Source: Anagrus nilaparvatae (Eukaryota > Arthropoda > Insecta > Hymenoptera > Mymaridae). Taken from it: a stretch of DNA of 64,000 nucleotides. How positions within the stretch are numbered: position 1 is the stretch's first letter; each line of letters starts with the position of its first letter. Of the stretch, positions 21,930 to 35,455 are shown in pieces. Both the position numbers and the translations under genes were made by a program. The DNA lies in NCBI GenBank assembly GCA_022575985.1, contig JAKSXM010000007.1, positions 26,972,501-27,036,500 of the forward strand, written 5' to 3'. The notes beneath the pieces are model-generated. The model was not told where the DNA came from, did no database searches, and saw only the letters and a list, made by a program, of their open reading frames with translations.

Positions 21930-22420
21930 TATGCCGTATTAATGGACTATTTTATACGGCTCCCGTATTGGATTTTGCCGTATGAAAATCCATACGGCAA
22001 AAATCAATACGGGGGCCGTATAAAATGGTCCATCATTACGGCATATTTTATACGGTTCCCGTATTGTATTTTGCCGTATGGATTTTCATACGGCAAAAGT
22101 CAATACGGGAGCCGTATAAATTGGTCCATTAATACGGCATATTTTGTACGGTTCCCGTATTGACTTTTGCCGTATGAAAATCTATACGGCAAAATCTAAT
22201 ACGGGAGCTGTATAAAATAGTCCATTAATACGGCATATTTTGTACGGTTCCCGTATTGGATTTTGCCGTACGGATTTTCATACGGCAAAAGTCAATACGG
22301 GACCCGTATAAAATAGTCCATTAATACGGCATATTCTGTACGGCTCCCGTATTGACTTTTCCCGTATAGATTTTTATACGGCTGAAGTATATACGGAATC
22401 CGTTTGAAATTTGCCGTATT
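21930..22420. repeat. 96-bp tandem repeat array of palindromic TACGG motifs
   Basis: TCCATTAATACGGC-type starts recur at 22029, 22125, 22221 and 22317, exactly 96 bp apart, with degenerate units on both sides. Each unit is itself an inverted repeat: TACGGTTCCCGTATTG, TTTTGCCGTATG, then CATACGGCAAAA and CAATACGGGAGCCGTA. Confidence 0.9.
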
Positions 22421-22541
22421 AATGGGCTAATTTATACGGCTACCGTATGCAGTTTGCCGTATATACGGCTGATTACATCTAGTACCCGTTTACCGTATGC
22501 CGTATATACGGATAACAGCGTGTCACAGTATCCCAGCTCTG

Positions 22542-22760
22542 GTTTCAATGACTTTTTTCGTATATTTTAAAAACTTTAAATAGTATTTTATGAATAAGTT
22601 TTCTTTTCTAGACAATTTTCGAAAAACTAATTAAGTTGAAATAGTTTTGGACCAGAAACTAATGTTTCTTGCAATACGATGTCTAACCAGCTACATACTA
22701 CATGAAAAATATTAATTGCATTAGTTTGATTACTTTAAAGTATTTAAATTTGTATATTTG
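22542..22760 (+). other. 3' UTR continuation of VWD-C8 gene 2
   Basis: After the hAT-type element, sequence alignable to 2370-2580 of gene 1 resumes (GACTTTTTTC...GGACCAGAAACTAAT) and diverges around 22760. The paralogue's TAAATAAATAA signal is not present here, so transcript ending may differ. Confidence 0.6.
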
Positions 22761-25700
22761 TATGTTGTTCAACAAATGGTTTCTTAAATGAGTAAACCAT
22801 TGGCTTCAGAGGTGTTGGCCTCTTCTTATTAATATATAGTTTACTCTAATATTATTCAATTAATGAAAAATATTAATCTTATAATAAAAAACTCTTAATT
22901 TTAAGTATTAAATAGAAATACTTGATTTTTGAGCTAACAAATTTTTCTTTATTTTTGCAATAAATTGACCACGTTTCGAAGACTGAATTTTTTCCTGGTG
23001 GTAAAAATTATATTCATTTTTAAACATTAATTTATATACCTACATATGAAAGATTGTATGATATCGCATATATAATCATTAAGTGATGATCGAATAATAT
23101 GGGTATGTCAGGAAATGAGAGCACTCAAGGATATCCAACACGTGGTCAGCTTTTTTATTTTTCTTCTAAAATATTTTATAATATCGTAAGAAGACAATCA
23201 AAACCCGGTGTTGCGGGACAGTGCACAAGCCTAACCCATATATTAATCATTACCCTTAAGATTAATTATTCTTATAGTCATATTCTCACATTTAAACGTT
23301 TATTTTAAAATAAATTTCTTCGTTGATTATATTATTATTATAGTGTAAAATATCCTATACTCATATAATTTTTGACATACCTATTTTTTTTTGCAACCTC
23401 GTGCTATAAAAATTTTATTGAGAAATGTTTACGTATAACCTGTGCTTAAATATATATGAACAAGTTTCATAAATATAATTATAAATAAAAAACAATGCAT
23501 TTTAAATGGGAAAATTAAGATTTTCAAAAATTTTATTTTAATAAAATAAAGTGTTCTGGAATTTCTACAATTTTGGGAATGAATTTTTGTATGTATAAAC
23601 ATCATTTTCTATCTGTCAGCTAGTGGTTAAAGAAATTTTGTAGTGCGTTAAAAAATTAAAAAGCTGAAAAGTTAAAATTCTCATATTATTTAAATTGGAA
23701 AATTCAAGTGCTCGGGTGTCATGGGTTTTTAAAATCGAAAACCAAAATCCTTGAAGCTGGGGGTTTTTTATGACCAAAATTTTCGAAAAAAATGGGGGGA
23801 GTAAAAAAATCAGGAAAAAAAAATAAGACACATTCTAATACACGCACACACACACACATACTTTTTAATCAGTTTCTTAGCATCTGGGGGTATCAAAAGT
23901 TACTAATATGCGAAATAATAAAATTTTTTTTCTTCTCAAACGATTACAAATGACTTGAAACGTAAAGAAAATTACAAAAAAAATTTTTCCTTATCTTATT
24001 TAAAAAAAGTATGAAGTCTCATCCATACAGATACACGTTTATGCCGTAAACAGAAATTTTTTTTTTATTTTCTTTATGTTTAAATCGTTTAACGAGATAA
24101 ACAAATTTTGTAGTTATAAGTGGAATTCCGCTTGCAGCAAGCAGATTTTTTTTTTTAGTACCACAATGGTTTCGCTTCGAGGAGTAAAATAATAAAAATA
24201 CTTTGAGGGGCAAAAAAAGCTTAAAGCTTTACTTTTTGATTTTTCACTTTCCAGATTAAAATTTTCACGCAATCGTTAAAAATTTTGCAGTGCTCATTCT
24301 TTCTACACTGAAAAAAAATCTGCATATGACAAGCGGTATTCCATTTACCTCAAGTGGAATATTCTCGTTTGCCAGACAAGCGGACTTATGGTTACCAAAG
24401 GGTTCCATTTCAGTATGGTCTTATACGTACGATGGCAAAATACCTTTCGAAAAACCAATATTTATTGTATCTTTTAAACCGTCTTGATTACCAAATAATA
24501 CAACTACTCATATTTTGTAGAAAATTATTAACTTTTGAAACTTGCTCATATACATAATAAAAATTTTTATGGTTATTGGATTAAATAACAGCAACAGAGG
24601 CACCTAAAAAATTATTATATTAAATGATATTATTATATTTTAAAGAAGTTTTACACTATACTGATGCTACGGTTCATGAAGGCACACCTTATGGAGGATT
24701 TCCGTCTCCTCTGTTTTTTTTCTTTGATACCATAATAATTTATATTATAAGAAAATGTAATAAATAAGGTCGTTAAAAGGTCAAGTATAAATTATTTTAA
24801 TGTTTACAATATTTATAATACCCAATTATTTCAGTCAATGAGTACTATTAAAAAAAACAGCTATTTATAAATTTAGAGAAAAAAAAAAAAAGTAAAAATG
24901 AAATAAAAAATTTATTTTTTAGCATATTTGAGATAAAGTATTTAAAAAAAAAACAGGTTGCACAGGTTGCTATGTTGAGTTTCTTCAGGGTGGTCGTTAA
25001 CGTTATATGCATATTATTAATAGTATAGGGTCAATGTTATTTAAAAAAAAATCACATAAATTTAATACATAAAATATATTGACAAATAACTTGACATATT
25101 ATTAAACTAGAAGCAAATAAAACAGCAACTTCCGCTTTTCTTTTACAAAACACAAAGTCGGTTCCTTTTATTTCTATAAAAACTTGATCTATATTATAAA
25201 TGTATTGTATTTTTTTTAAAGAGTTGTGCGCCCATAACCCTCCCACGGACTTTTTTTAAAGAGATAACAGACTAATAATTCAACAAGTTCACGATATAGT
25301 GTATTACAACGCCAACATTAGTCACGGATATAGTTTATAGTATTAAAATAAAAAAAATGGCCAAATGCACGAAATCTTAGAAGTCCTCTCTTTATACAAG
25401 AAAAGAGTTAGGCAAAAAGATATACATTATTGCGTGTCGACAGTATATATACATTTTTTTTTTTTTTTTTGTTAAATTCCTTTTCAATTGTTCTGTCAAT
25501 CAACAATTCTTTTCTCTTATGTTTACTAACGTTTATGTTTATGGTATAAGTTATTGTCACTTTGGACCGTCGATTTGCTTAGAATTTTAATAGCCCACAC
25601 ATTGTTTATTTTAATATATATATATTATTATGTCATTTGAAAATTTTAATTTAATTTAATTTTTTTTTAACTGTGATTCAAAAAAATATAGGTACCTACT

Positions 25701-28700
25701 AATTAAAATAAATTTATTTTTAAAAGGAGATTATAAACATTTTTTTTATTATGATACATAAAAGTCATAATTTTATTATAAATATTTATCATTTTATAAA
25801 ATCTTGATTTTTATATTTACATATTAGATGTTGGTTGATCATTAATTAGCAACAACAACAAAAATTTTACTTCATTCGGACAATTTCGACATTTTTGGCC
25901 ATTTGTGTCTAAATCTAGGGGCACGAAATTGAGAAAATATCAAATAATAAATTTAATTTTAACACTGTATATTTTTAGGCCAATGTGAATTTTTCTAGTT
26001 AAAGTTAAAACTTGCTCAAAAATATTTAGCTGAAGTTTGTGCTGCCTTATGACCCGAAAATTTACTTTTTGAAAAAGAAAAAGCCTGTAATCTAAGTTAA
26101 TGTTCTAAATTTAACAAAACTGACTAGTAACAAACAAATCAGTTTTATGATGCCTAAGATTTTTAAAACTCTATCTTTATTTTTGAATTATTTCATTTTT
26201 TTCCTAGAAATTGAAAAAAAAGCTCAAAAATAAACCAAGGTCTAATATACACTTAAAGTGTTTCTGTATATTAAAAATATGAATTTACGATATTTTTGTT
26301 TAAAAAGCTGTTAAAATCAGTTGGAGCTTTCATTAAAAGTTACATATAATATACAATCAGTTGAATTCCTTTTTCTAAAGGATTTGCATCTCTAACTAAA
26401 GAATCACATATAAATATATTTAAACATTACGGTAAGGTCGCTGATACTTGCAATTTTATGTACTCAGCCGCACCTTTTCATGCGATATAAACTGTCTCTT
26501 CTCTTGCGTGTTTCTCTTAAAATTTTTTTTTTTTTTTTTAATACCATTCTTGTTTTTTCTATATCTTTCCTTGATCTTCACTGCTTACCACTTTTTATGT
26601 AGTTTTAACACTTTAGAAAATTTTTATTATTCTGATATCAGACTTTGAATTTATATATATTTTTTTATGGATATAAAAAAATTTTTTACCAAACACCTGG
26701 TAGGTCTTTATGATTTTACATTTTAATGTTTATTAAAAAAATAAAATGAACGTTATTTTTATGTAAGTATGACATTTAATGTTTAATAAATAAAATACAA
26801 TCTTATATTATATTATAAAAAGATTCTCTTAAAATATCGTAAATATTAATTTTTTATACACATTTAAATTAAGAACGTAAATTATTGCTATGTTTTACTT
26901 TTAATTAGATTTAAAAATAATTTATTAAGTACTTTTTTAAGCACTTTTATATATTTTTTAATAAAATATTTTTTAGTTAGTGTTTTTATTTGCACTATTA
27001 AATTTACACTTGTAAATTTATGACAATATACTGCAAAAAAGTGGATATTTTTCTAGGGGTTTGCTTCAAGGAAGAATAAAAATAATTTCTTGAAACTTGA
27101 ATTTTCTTTTAAATATCTCAAAAATTTTATCTTTCGGTATCTGTATTTTAGAGGGGTATGTCGGGCCACTGAAGTTTTGCCATTTACCCACGCCTTTATT
27201 TTGAATTAAGGATATACGATTTTCAGCGCGGGTTAATGTAATACATTTAATGGCCTGACCACCCCTCTAAAATCCAAATACCAAAATATGTCCAATATAA
27301 ATTTTTTATTTTTTGGCTTAATCTGAAAATGTAAGCTATTTCGATGCGTCAAATTTTTACTTCTTTTTTTCAAAAAATTGGTCAACTTTGAGGACCCATA
27401 ACTTTTTCCAAAACCCAAGTGTAAGCCTTGACTATCTCATCCCCGAACTTATAAACGAGGAACGAAAAATAGTAAAAAATCTGAAATGTATTCTTGATAA
27501 CTAAGAAAAGTTATTAAATTATTCAAAATTTCTTGAATTTACAAAAAAAAAATTTAGCTCTAGGGTAGATTCATCAATGAATACTTCTAGTAAATGACTA
27601 AAACTGCGCATTTCTTATGGACAGGCGGTGATTTACTAGATTTTAACCGATCATTCACTGGTGAATCTACCTTATAAAAGTAGCTTAAAAACCATAATAA
27701 AATACTTTTTTTTTTTAAATATAGCAGTTGCTTTCATTGAATTATAAATCAATTTTAAATCAAAAGCTCCAAGTAAATTCTAAAAGAAATTACATAACAG
27801 TCTCGATAACAGTAAAAAATTAAGAACCTAAAATCGCATATTCAAATGGAATTAGTCATATATAATTTTTAAATTTATACACAGTGATTTAAGAAAACAA
27901 TATAATCGTATGACTATTTAATTAATATTTCATACATTTCATACTTTTTTAAATAAATATAATGATAAAATAAAAAAAAAACAATGTTACAAGAAAAACA
28001 TGCAAGTACAAATTAATAATACCTTAAAGAAATGAATGAAAAATTAGTTATAGAATAATGTAAAATTAATTAATTTTTGTAAGAAATAAATAAAACTAGA
28101 CATATTTACATTATCTTAAACAAATTACAAGTGAAAGTTTATAATATCTTAATAATAATAATTTTAAAATTATCTATTATTAATACATAAATTTTGCGTA
28201 CATGTTGTAAAATATTTATGAATAAGTAATTAAAAATTTTATTAAATATTGTAAAATAAGAGACTGTAAATACCTGTAAAAGATTTTTTACGTTGTTCTA
28301 CCATATTTTGTAGTCACTTTTTTTTGCTACATGGTGGATAAAATTTGTAAACGAGTATGTATGTTTTTTGTTCACTGAATTCAAAGTAAAAATTCCGTTT
28401 TCATTGAAAATGGTCATTTAAAGATTTTTATTTTGGACAAGAATATGATTTTGTTTTCACCTAAAAGTATTTTTTTTCAGTTGTGCAAAATAGAATCATT
28501 TTTAGTGTATTTTTAGTACTTTATTAGATACTTCCTTACATTGGCAACTAGAGCATCTTAGGAAAAAACACATTACATATTCGTGTTCAGTTACCCAAAA
28601 AACATAAATATTCGTTTGCAAATTTTATTGACGTATTAGCAAAATAAAGTCATAAGGCAATAGGGGTCTAAGCCATTAGGTTACTACACTTGAAATTTTA

Positions 28701-30169
28701 AAAAAGTTAGAAAATTTTATACAAAAATTTAATTTTGAGAGTTATTTTTTGGTTTACAAGTTATCCAAAGAACTGAACATATCCTAAAATATGCTTGAAA
28801 TTTCAAGCGCAATAATTTAACTGTGTAAGCGAATTAATGGCACAAAATACTCCATATATATTTAATTCCAAATACACACATATAATATAAAACATATATA
28901 TATATATACCATTATTTATCTCGTCACTCTTTGTCGAGGTATAGTGACATCGATAAATCAGCTGTATCTGTTCTCAGCATCAACATTAATCAGTATAATG
29001 ATCCTGAGTACATCTCCTCGTACAGTTTCATTCAAAATGTGCATAAATACATAGTGGCTGAGAATGGGATATATTCGTAAGAATGGTCAGTCTGCTGCTT
29101 ACATCCCTATCCGCAACACGGTATTTATTTCACGTTAACAAAGTCTATGAATATATTAACGTTTTATCTAAATGACCTTGACTATCTAACATTTCTACAT
29201 GTATAAAAAAGTTGGGTCCTTTCTTATCAGATCATTATCTTAATATACATTTAAAATAAAAATTTTTCTGATGCATTATGATTTTTAGCTCCTTATAAAC
29301 CTATAGAGTTTATACAAGATTATACAAGATTTATGAACTCGCCAAAACTTTGTATTTATATATATGAAGAAAACAACATTTGTATTCGTCAGATTTATTT
29401 CTTTGTCCATATAGTACTAGCCATGTTTAAAAAGTACATTCTTATATACATATTCATGGTATTAATGTAATGACGACGACCCACACGACATATTATATGC
29501 ATCACTTGTTCTTTAGTACATTAATACTATTAGAGTGTATATATATATATATATATTTGAAGAATCTGCAAATGTCTTTCTTTTATCATTTTAAGAGCAA
29601 CATACTCGTTACGCCTATGGCTTATATATTATAAACATCTAAATGAAAAAAATCACACAAGCGCCATAGATAATAGAACCGGGTTTTTATCTGGGTAAAA
29701 TAGATATTTTTTTAAATTCTATATATAAAGGTAAGATAATCTGTCATTATACTAATGTGATAAATCAATATCTTTTATTAATGATATTTTAGACATGATC
29801 AATGTATTATTTACTATTATTATGAGCAATTATAGACAAAATATTTAATGATGGAGAGATATCATTTCTCAGTTTTGCGAAAAAATATATTCTTTAACTT
29901 TTATTTATGGTTAAGTTATTAGTGTAAATAATGAAAGTATCATGTGAAATTTATTTACCTAGCTTTTAAATATATTCAGTCAAAAAATGCAATTCAATAT
30001 TACTACAGGTTATTAATTTTACTGCAAACTAGAAATTTTATTATAAATTTTAAGAAATTCATATCGATATATGATGCTTGGATTTTCGACTATAATTTTC
30101 TCCCTTCTTTTTTTTATTGTTTCAGGTCCATGAAATTTTCCATCGTTTATTTATATTTTTTATAGGAAT
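22761..30169. other. 7.4-kb AT-rich region, no supported gene
   Basis: Contains a minus-oriented fragment of the repeat whose core is GGCTCCCCCCATTTTTTTCG (about 23740-23835, related to 49900 and 50390) followed by a (CA)n stretch at 23842-23860. A CACTGAAAAAAAATC element end lies at 24305. Other contents: poly(T) runs at 25447 and 26522, a small inverted repeat at 27134-27284, degenerate repeat fragments around 28370-28690, and TA tracts at 28887 and 29541. No exon with family resemblance was seen. Confidence 0.5.
27134..27284. repeat. Short imperfect inverted repeat (MITE-like)
   Basis: CGGTATCTGTATTTTAGAGG at the left pairs with the inverse of CCTCTAAAATCCAAATACC at the right, with an AT-rich loop. 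About 150 bp; no clear target duplication. Confidence 0.6.
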
Positions 30170-31503
30170 ATATTTTTTTTATTTTTTTATTTATTAAACA
30201 AATTGACGGGACGAACCCTTTACATTTTATTATAAGAATTAAAGATTTACATTCTAAAGCTTACATAGTTAAATAAAGTATTAAAAATTATTAAACTTTA
30301 TTTGTAAGGGAATAAGAAAATATATATAAAATTAAGTATATTTATATAAAACAAGTTTGTTAGAAAAAAAATTTTAATTAAATTTAGATACGTAAAAGTT
30401 TAAGCTTTTGTAAAAGCCTATTTCACTGCTATTAGTGATATCTATATTTTTGTTATTTGAATTATAATTTTCTAGTATTCTTAGTAATGATGACGTCTTT
30501 CTACTATTTCTGAATTCTGTAGGAATAGTAAAAGTTAAATTTCTTTGTCTAAGACCATCTCTTTTTGGTATATAAAAATCAATAACTGATCTTATTTCAT
30601 TACAGACAGTAATATTATTAATTAATTTATATAGAAATTTAAGATCAGCTATTTCTCTGGCAGACTCTAAATTGTTAATTTTAAATTTAATGTACAAATC
30701 ATTATAATCGTGATTAAAGTAATCAAATTCAATATTCTGTTTGTATGCAAAAATTCTAAGTATTTGATGTTGTACTTTCTCAATTTCATAAATCTTTTCT
30801 TGTGTATGTGGGGACCATATTATTGATCCATACATAAGAGCAGATTTAATGTTTGAGTTATAAAATAGTTTTAATGTATCAATATTATTGAATTTCTGCA
30901 TTATTTTTTTTAGAAAATATATCCTCTGTTTAGATTTTGTAATAATGTTTTGAATGTGTACATCAAATTTCAAATTATCTTCAAAATATATTCCAAGATC
31001 TTTTATCACAGATGTATGTTTTATTTCATGTTTGCCAATTTTGTATTTTATATCACTATTGTTTTTAGTTTTAAATTTATCATAAATCATTATATCACAT
31101 TTTTCAAAATTCCACCTCAATCCATTTAGATAGTTCCAATTGTGTAATCTCATTATATCAGACTTAAATTGTCTTACATCTTTTTTGCTTTTTATTTCTT
31201 TAAATATTTTTAAATCATCTACGTAAATTAAAAATTTGGAATATTTTATGACATTTTTCATGTCATTAACATATATGATATATAGTAAAGGTCCGAGATT
31301 TGAACCTTGTGGAACTCCAGAAGGAGGTATAATAGTATTAGATAGTTTATTATTGATTTTAACTAGTTGTTTACGATTATTTAAGTATGAATCACACCAG
31401 CTTACTATTTTAGTATTGACGTTATAATTTTTTAATTTCTGAATCATTAAAGAGTGATTAACAGAATCAAATGCTTTAGCTACATCCGTATAAAGGATAT
31501 ATT
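30170..31503 (-). mobile_element. 5'-truncated LINE, minus strand
   Basis: The minus-strand coding part begins near 31503 in the RT palm (TDVAKAFDSVNHSLM, motif A) and runs to a stop at 30374. An AT-rich 3' UTR follows, ending in an A-rich tail (T-rich on the plus strand, 30170-30195). Only the RT C-terminal half and thumb remain. Confidence 0.82.
30374..31447 (-). pseudogene. LINE reverse transcriptase fragment
   Basis: 357-codon open frame from an internal Met. It shows SGVPQGSNLGPLLYIIYVND (motif B), LIYVDDLKIF (catalytic YVDD where most relatives have ADD), a thumb with IKDLGIYFEDNLKFDVHI, and MYGSIIWSPHT. The C-terminus (PTEFRNS...YKSLNFYV) is typical of Jockey-like ORF2 ends. The frame continues upstream without a start to about 31503, where the element is truncated. 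Open despite truncation, so not very old. Confidence 0.85.
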
Positions 31504-32960
31504 ATCGGGTTTTACCAGAAATAGCCCCTATTCCCACAATATGCAACTTTATATGATTTTTTGCCTTTTTTTCGACATATTTGTTCATTGTTTGTTTTTT
31601 AGTTCGCTGAATATGAATATACTATCAGTTTTTACCAAAAAAAGTCCCATTATTGGTAATTTCAGGTTATTTTTGCAATTTTTTGACGTTTCATAAAATA
31701 ACCTAGTTATCTGAAATGGGCAAATAGGTGTTTTTTTGTTATAAAACGGTAGCATATATGTATTCAGCGGCCTGAAAAAAATAAGCAAAATATAAAAGTG
31801 TCGAAAAATGGCACAAATAACCTTTAAGTTGTCTATTGTGGGCAACCGGACCATTTTCGGTAAAAACCTTAACTGTAGGAGACAATTCCCAAAATATTAG
31901 ATTCCCAAAATGACATCTCGTTTAATCACAAGCTTCTATGAATCAAATTTTTTGTCTTATTAAAAATAATGTTTAGTGGAAATTTAAAGTGAGAAAATGA
32001 TCTATGATTTTGTGAATCTTATTTTTTGGGCAAATAGCCACGAATTACACCTGTTAAAAAAAATCAAAGCATTTAACTTTCAGGTTAATAATTATAATTG
32101 ATAAAATAAAATAAGAAGATAAAAAATAATAAATTTGTATAATAATTTGTTATAATTTATCAAAAAAATAATTGCTAAAAATATTTCTAATCAGATCAAT
32201 TATAAAAGTATATATTTTTAAAATTAAAAAAAGTACTATAGATTCTAGTGAATACAAATACCTACCAGAAACTCATATGTAAAAGTAATGCAAATAAGTT
32301 AAAAAATACTTATTCAATAAAAAGCCCTAGGGCTTAAGAAATATTCTAAAGAGGTGTTTATTCATTGACAAGTAATCGATGCATACAAATATATTTACAA
32401 TCAACAAGGGTTTATATCATTTGGCGCCCGCAAGCTTCTCTTATTCTTTAACTTGGAAAAACTTGTTTATTTTTTTTCTTTTTTAACTCGAATTAATGAA
32501 TATTCATGAGCTTTTTATATCTTGTGTTACTTATTACGGTATTTTTAACACTATATGTGTATACAGATTATAGAAAACTAATATAATTATAATGTGCAAG
32601 GAAATAAATTTAACGGAAGAATAATTTGTTTGAATTTTATTTATAGATTGTTTTCATTTTAATTTATCATATTTGTATAATTTTTAAGATTAGAAATTGT
32701 TTTTTTTTTTTTTAATATATTTGTATGCGCATAAATTTGAATGCACATACCTATAAATTTTCTTGAATTGAAACTAGTGAAAATTGGTTGAAATGTATTT
32801 TAATATTTACAAAATAATTATTTAAATACATTTACAGATTTACATTAATAATAGAAAAGAAAAAAATTAAAATGTAAAATAAATTTATTAACATGATGTG
32901 GCATTAAAATATTTTTATACATTAATTTTATTAATTAATTAACAACTTGGTTTAATTTTT
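31504..32960. other. Degenerate repeat then AT-rich sequence
   Basis: 31505-31870 holds a degenerate foldback: CGCTGAATATGAATATA at about 31602 is inverse to TATATGTATTCAGCGG at about 31753. A GTGGGCAAC..GGACCATTTTCGG end resembles sequence at 37340-37365. The remainder to 32960 has no recognisable gene. Confidence 0.45.
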
Positions 32961-33099
32961 CCTAATTTATTTTTTACGAAAAATATATTGGTAATTTGGA
33001 CTCATAATCAGTTGGCTTCCACTAATGAACACAGTAATAATATGCAATGCAAGAAAAAAAATGCTTTCAAGGGGTAGATAAAAATATGACATTCTGTTA

Positions 33100-33720
33100 C
33101 CTAGGATAGTCAGATCTCTCAAAAAGATGGTGTTTTCAAAGCAAGTTAACTCATTAACGCCTGCAATCGACTTTTGCCGCATCTTTACTTTGGCTAAGCA
33201 AATTAGAATCTGCCAAAAAAATTACGAAAAATTATGTTTTCTGTACTGCGGCCAAGACGTATTTTTTCGCCACAGTCGCAAAAATTTTCTACCCCCAAAA
33301 GGGGTATTTTTGCTACCTTTTCTCTAGCTATCATTATATTTCATCTAGTAGGGTTTTTGGATCCCTGATTACGTATTTTGGGATCCTTTATTTGAGAAAT
33401 CGAGGGTTCACCCTTAAATTAGCAAAACCTACCACCATAAAGGGGTATTTTTGTTACTTTTTCTCTAACTCTTATCAGATTTGGTCTAGAGGAGTTTTTT
33501 GGTTCGCTGATCACGATAATTGAGATGATTTTTATAAAAAATCAGGCTTTACCCGTCAATAAGCAAAAACTACCCTAAAAAGGGTAGTTTCGCTACATTC
33601 GCTAAATGTGGTAATTTAGGGATGATATCCTAATTTTTTATAGAAAATACCTCAATACTTGAGATCAGCGACCGAAAAAATCTAACACGTTTTTCATTTT
33701 TCTGTAACATACATCTGTTT
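33100..33720. repeat. Degenerate foldback/MITE with GATCACG module
   Basis: Contains three tandem-like blocks with AAAAGGGGTATTTTTGCTAC-type sequence (near 33298, 33441 and 33577) and GGTTCGCTGATCACGATAAT at 33501, a motif shared with elements at 41127, 44272 and 56572. Its boundaries are unclear. Confidence 0.5.
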
Positions 33721-34898
33721 TTTTGTATACAGTACCTTTTTAAGACAATTAAATAGTTGAAATTTTTCTCCAAGTGAAATTATTTCTACAAGCTATATAA
33801 CTACGCGGTATCGAGACTAAGAATTTTAGAAAAAATTTGAATAGGCCATGAATTGTTTGAAAAAATAAGTTTTCCCATAAGTTTTCTTTCGTGGGTTGCG
33901 AATTATAACTTACAATTTTTCTCGTAAACAAAATGATTCTATAATAATATATAAAACACTAACATTTTATTGCAACACATATTTTCTTCTGTCTAAGCGT
34001 TTATTATAAAGTTACCGTTTCCATCGTTTTCCAGCGCTTTATTTTAATTTCGAATGGTCTAACATATCTCACCAAAATCAAGATATCGAAAAATAAAAAT
34101 TTAAATGATCCAAGGTGTCAAACTATCGCCTTTTTCCAAATTACTCTCGCTAAATATTTGAAAATAAATAAAGTATTGAAAATTTCATGAATATAATTTT
34201 TTGTTACCTTGCATTTAGGTAAAAGTAATTTAAAATAAGTGAAATTAAAAATAAATTTTCACACGAAGCCTGCTCCTAAATAATAGAAGATTACATAAAA
34301 AACAAATCTATGACATTAAGAAAAAGCATTTTATTGATAAAAATGAAAAATATAAAGAGTATATAAAGAAAACTAAATGCACTGCTTATAAAATTTCAAT
34401 TTTCATTAAAATATAAATCATTTAACAAGAAAGATAATGTTATTTGAAATGTACACTTTGTACTTTCTCTAATAAATCAAATGGACTTATATACTGTATA
34501 ATATTATAATAATACCAATATTATTTTACATAAAAAGAACTTATAATTCATAATTTACTTTTACTTTTTAATCAGCTATCAGTAGGTACATATTTATATA
34601 TTTATTCATTGTTAAAATATAATTTAACAAAACTTCTTATATATGTACATTTTTATTATGCAAGTTTATTGATAATCATATGGTAAAAACAATAACTTAC
34701 GAATATTTATTTTTTATCGTTAAAATATGGTTTTGTCGTTTTATTATTGCAAGTAACAACATATATTATTATGTCTAGATTTTTTACAAATTTATATTAG
34801 CAGTTCTGAGTATCACTGGTATAATGAAGATTCAAAGGCCACGTTTATAATACGGGAGCCAATTCAGGCTAATTTGAGTCTGTTGGATCAAAGTTAAA

Positions 34899-35455
34899 GG
34901 AACTGTCTCCCAGTTTTAAATTTGAAAATCGATTTTTTTTTTAATTGATTTGTGTTGAAAAAGTATTCAAGAATATGGAAAAAAATTTTAATTCAATCTT
35001 GCAAATAATAAAGAAACGACAGCGCCTAAAAGTTAAATTACCAGTATGCAAGAATACAAGATCCAAAACTTTAAACGCGTTTTTCTCAAAACGAACTCTT
35101 TGAAAACGGCCTAAAACTATTGATTCGATTTCAAAAAACTTTTTTAATCAATTTTTTATAAAATTCTACGAATCTTCATGTAGAATGAACCTGATCGGAA
35201 GATTAATTTGGTCTGTAGGCCTCCGTTTTCAGGCTAAAAATATGTCACATTTTGACTTTTTTCTATTTACCTCAATTTTTTTGTGTTTATTATAAGTGTA
35301 TATTATCGCTATAAAAAAATCTTTTTAATATGCAATAAAAATAAAAAAAAAAATAAAAATAAATAAATAAAATAAATAAATAAATCAATAAACTCTTTGA
35401 AAAAACTAATCAGAAAATAAACGTTATTTTTACTCAAAACTGGGAGACGGTACCC
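34899..35455. mobile_element. Foldback/MITE with CTGTCTCCCAGTTTT ends
   Basis: GGAACTGTCTCCCAGTTTT near 34899 pairs with the inverse of AAAACTGGGAGACGGTACC ending near 35455. The interior is AT-rich with an (AAATA)n stretch at 35340-35385. No obvious target duplication. Confidence 0.65.

Larger units (their letters stand above)
21213..22541. mobile_element. hAT-type element with internal satellite-like arrays in 3' UTR of VWD-C8 gene 2
   Basis: Ends CAGAGCTGGG...CCCAGCTCTG are 10-bp inverse repeats and are flanked by a perfect 8-bp duplication GTTTCAAT (21205-21212 and 22542-22549). The empty site is intact in gene 1 near 2370. These are hAT features. The 1329-bp interior has no transposase. 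It is nearly all repeats: about 43-44-bp units in both orientations (21360-21800) and 96-bp units (about 21930-22420), rich in CpG and in TACGG/CCGTA motifs, unlike the surrounding DNA. The short ORFs here are repeat artefacts. Confidence 0.9.

Noticed and set aside
21250..22163. Open frames inside the 43-bp and 96-bp repeat arrays
   Set aside because: Frames follow repeat periodicity, switch strand with the repeats, and have no start context.
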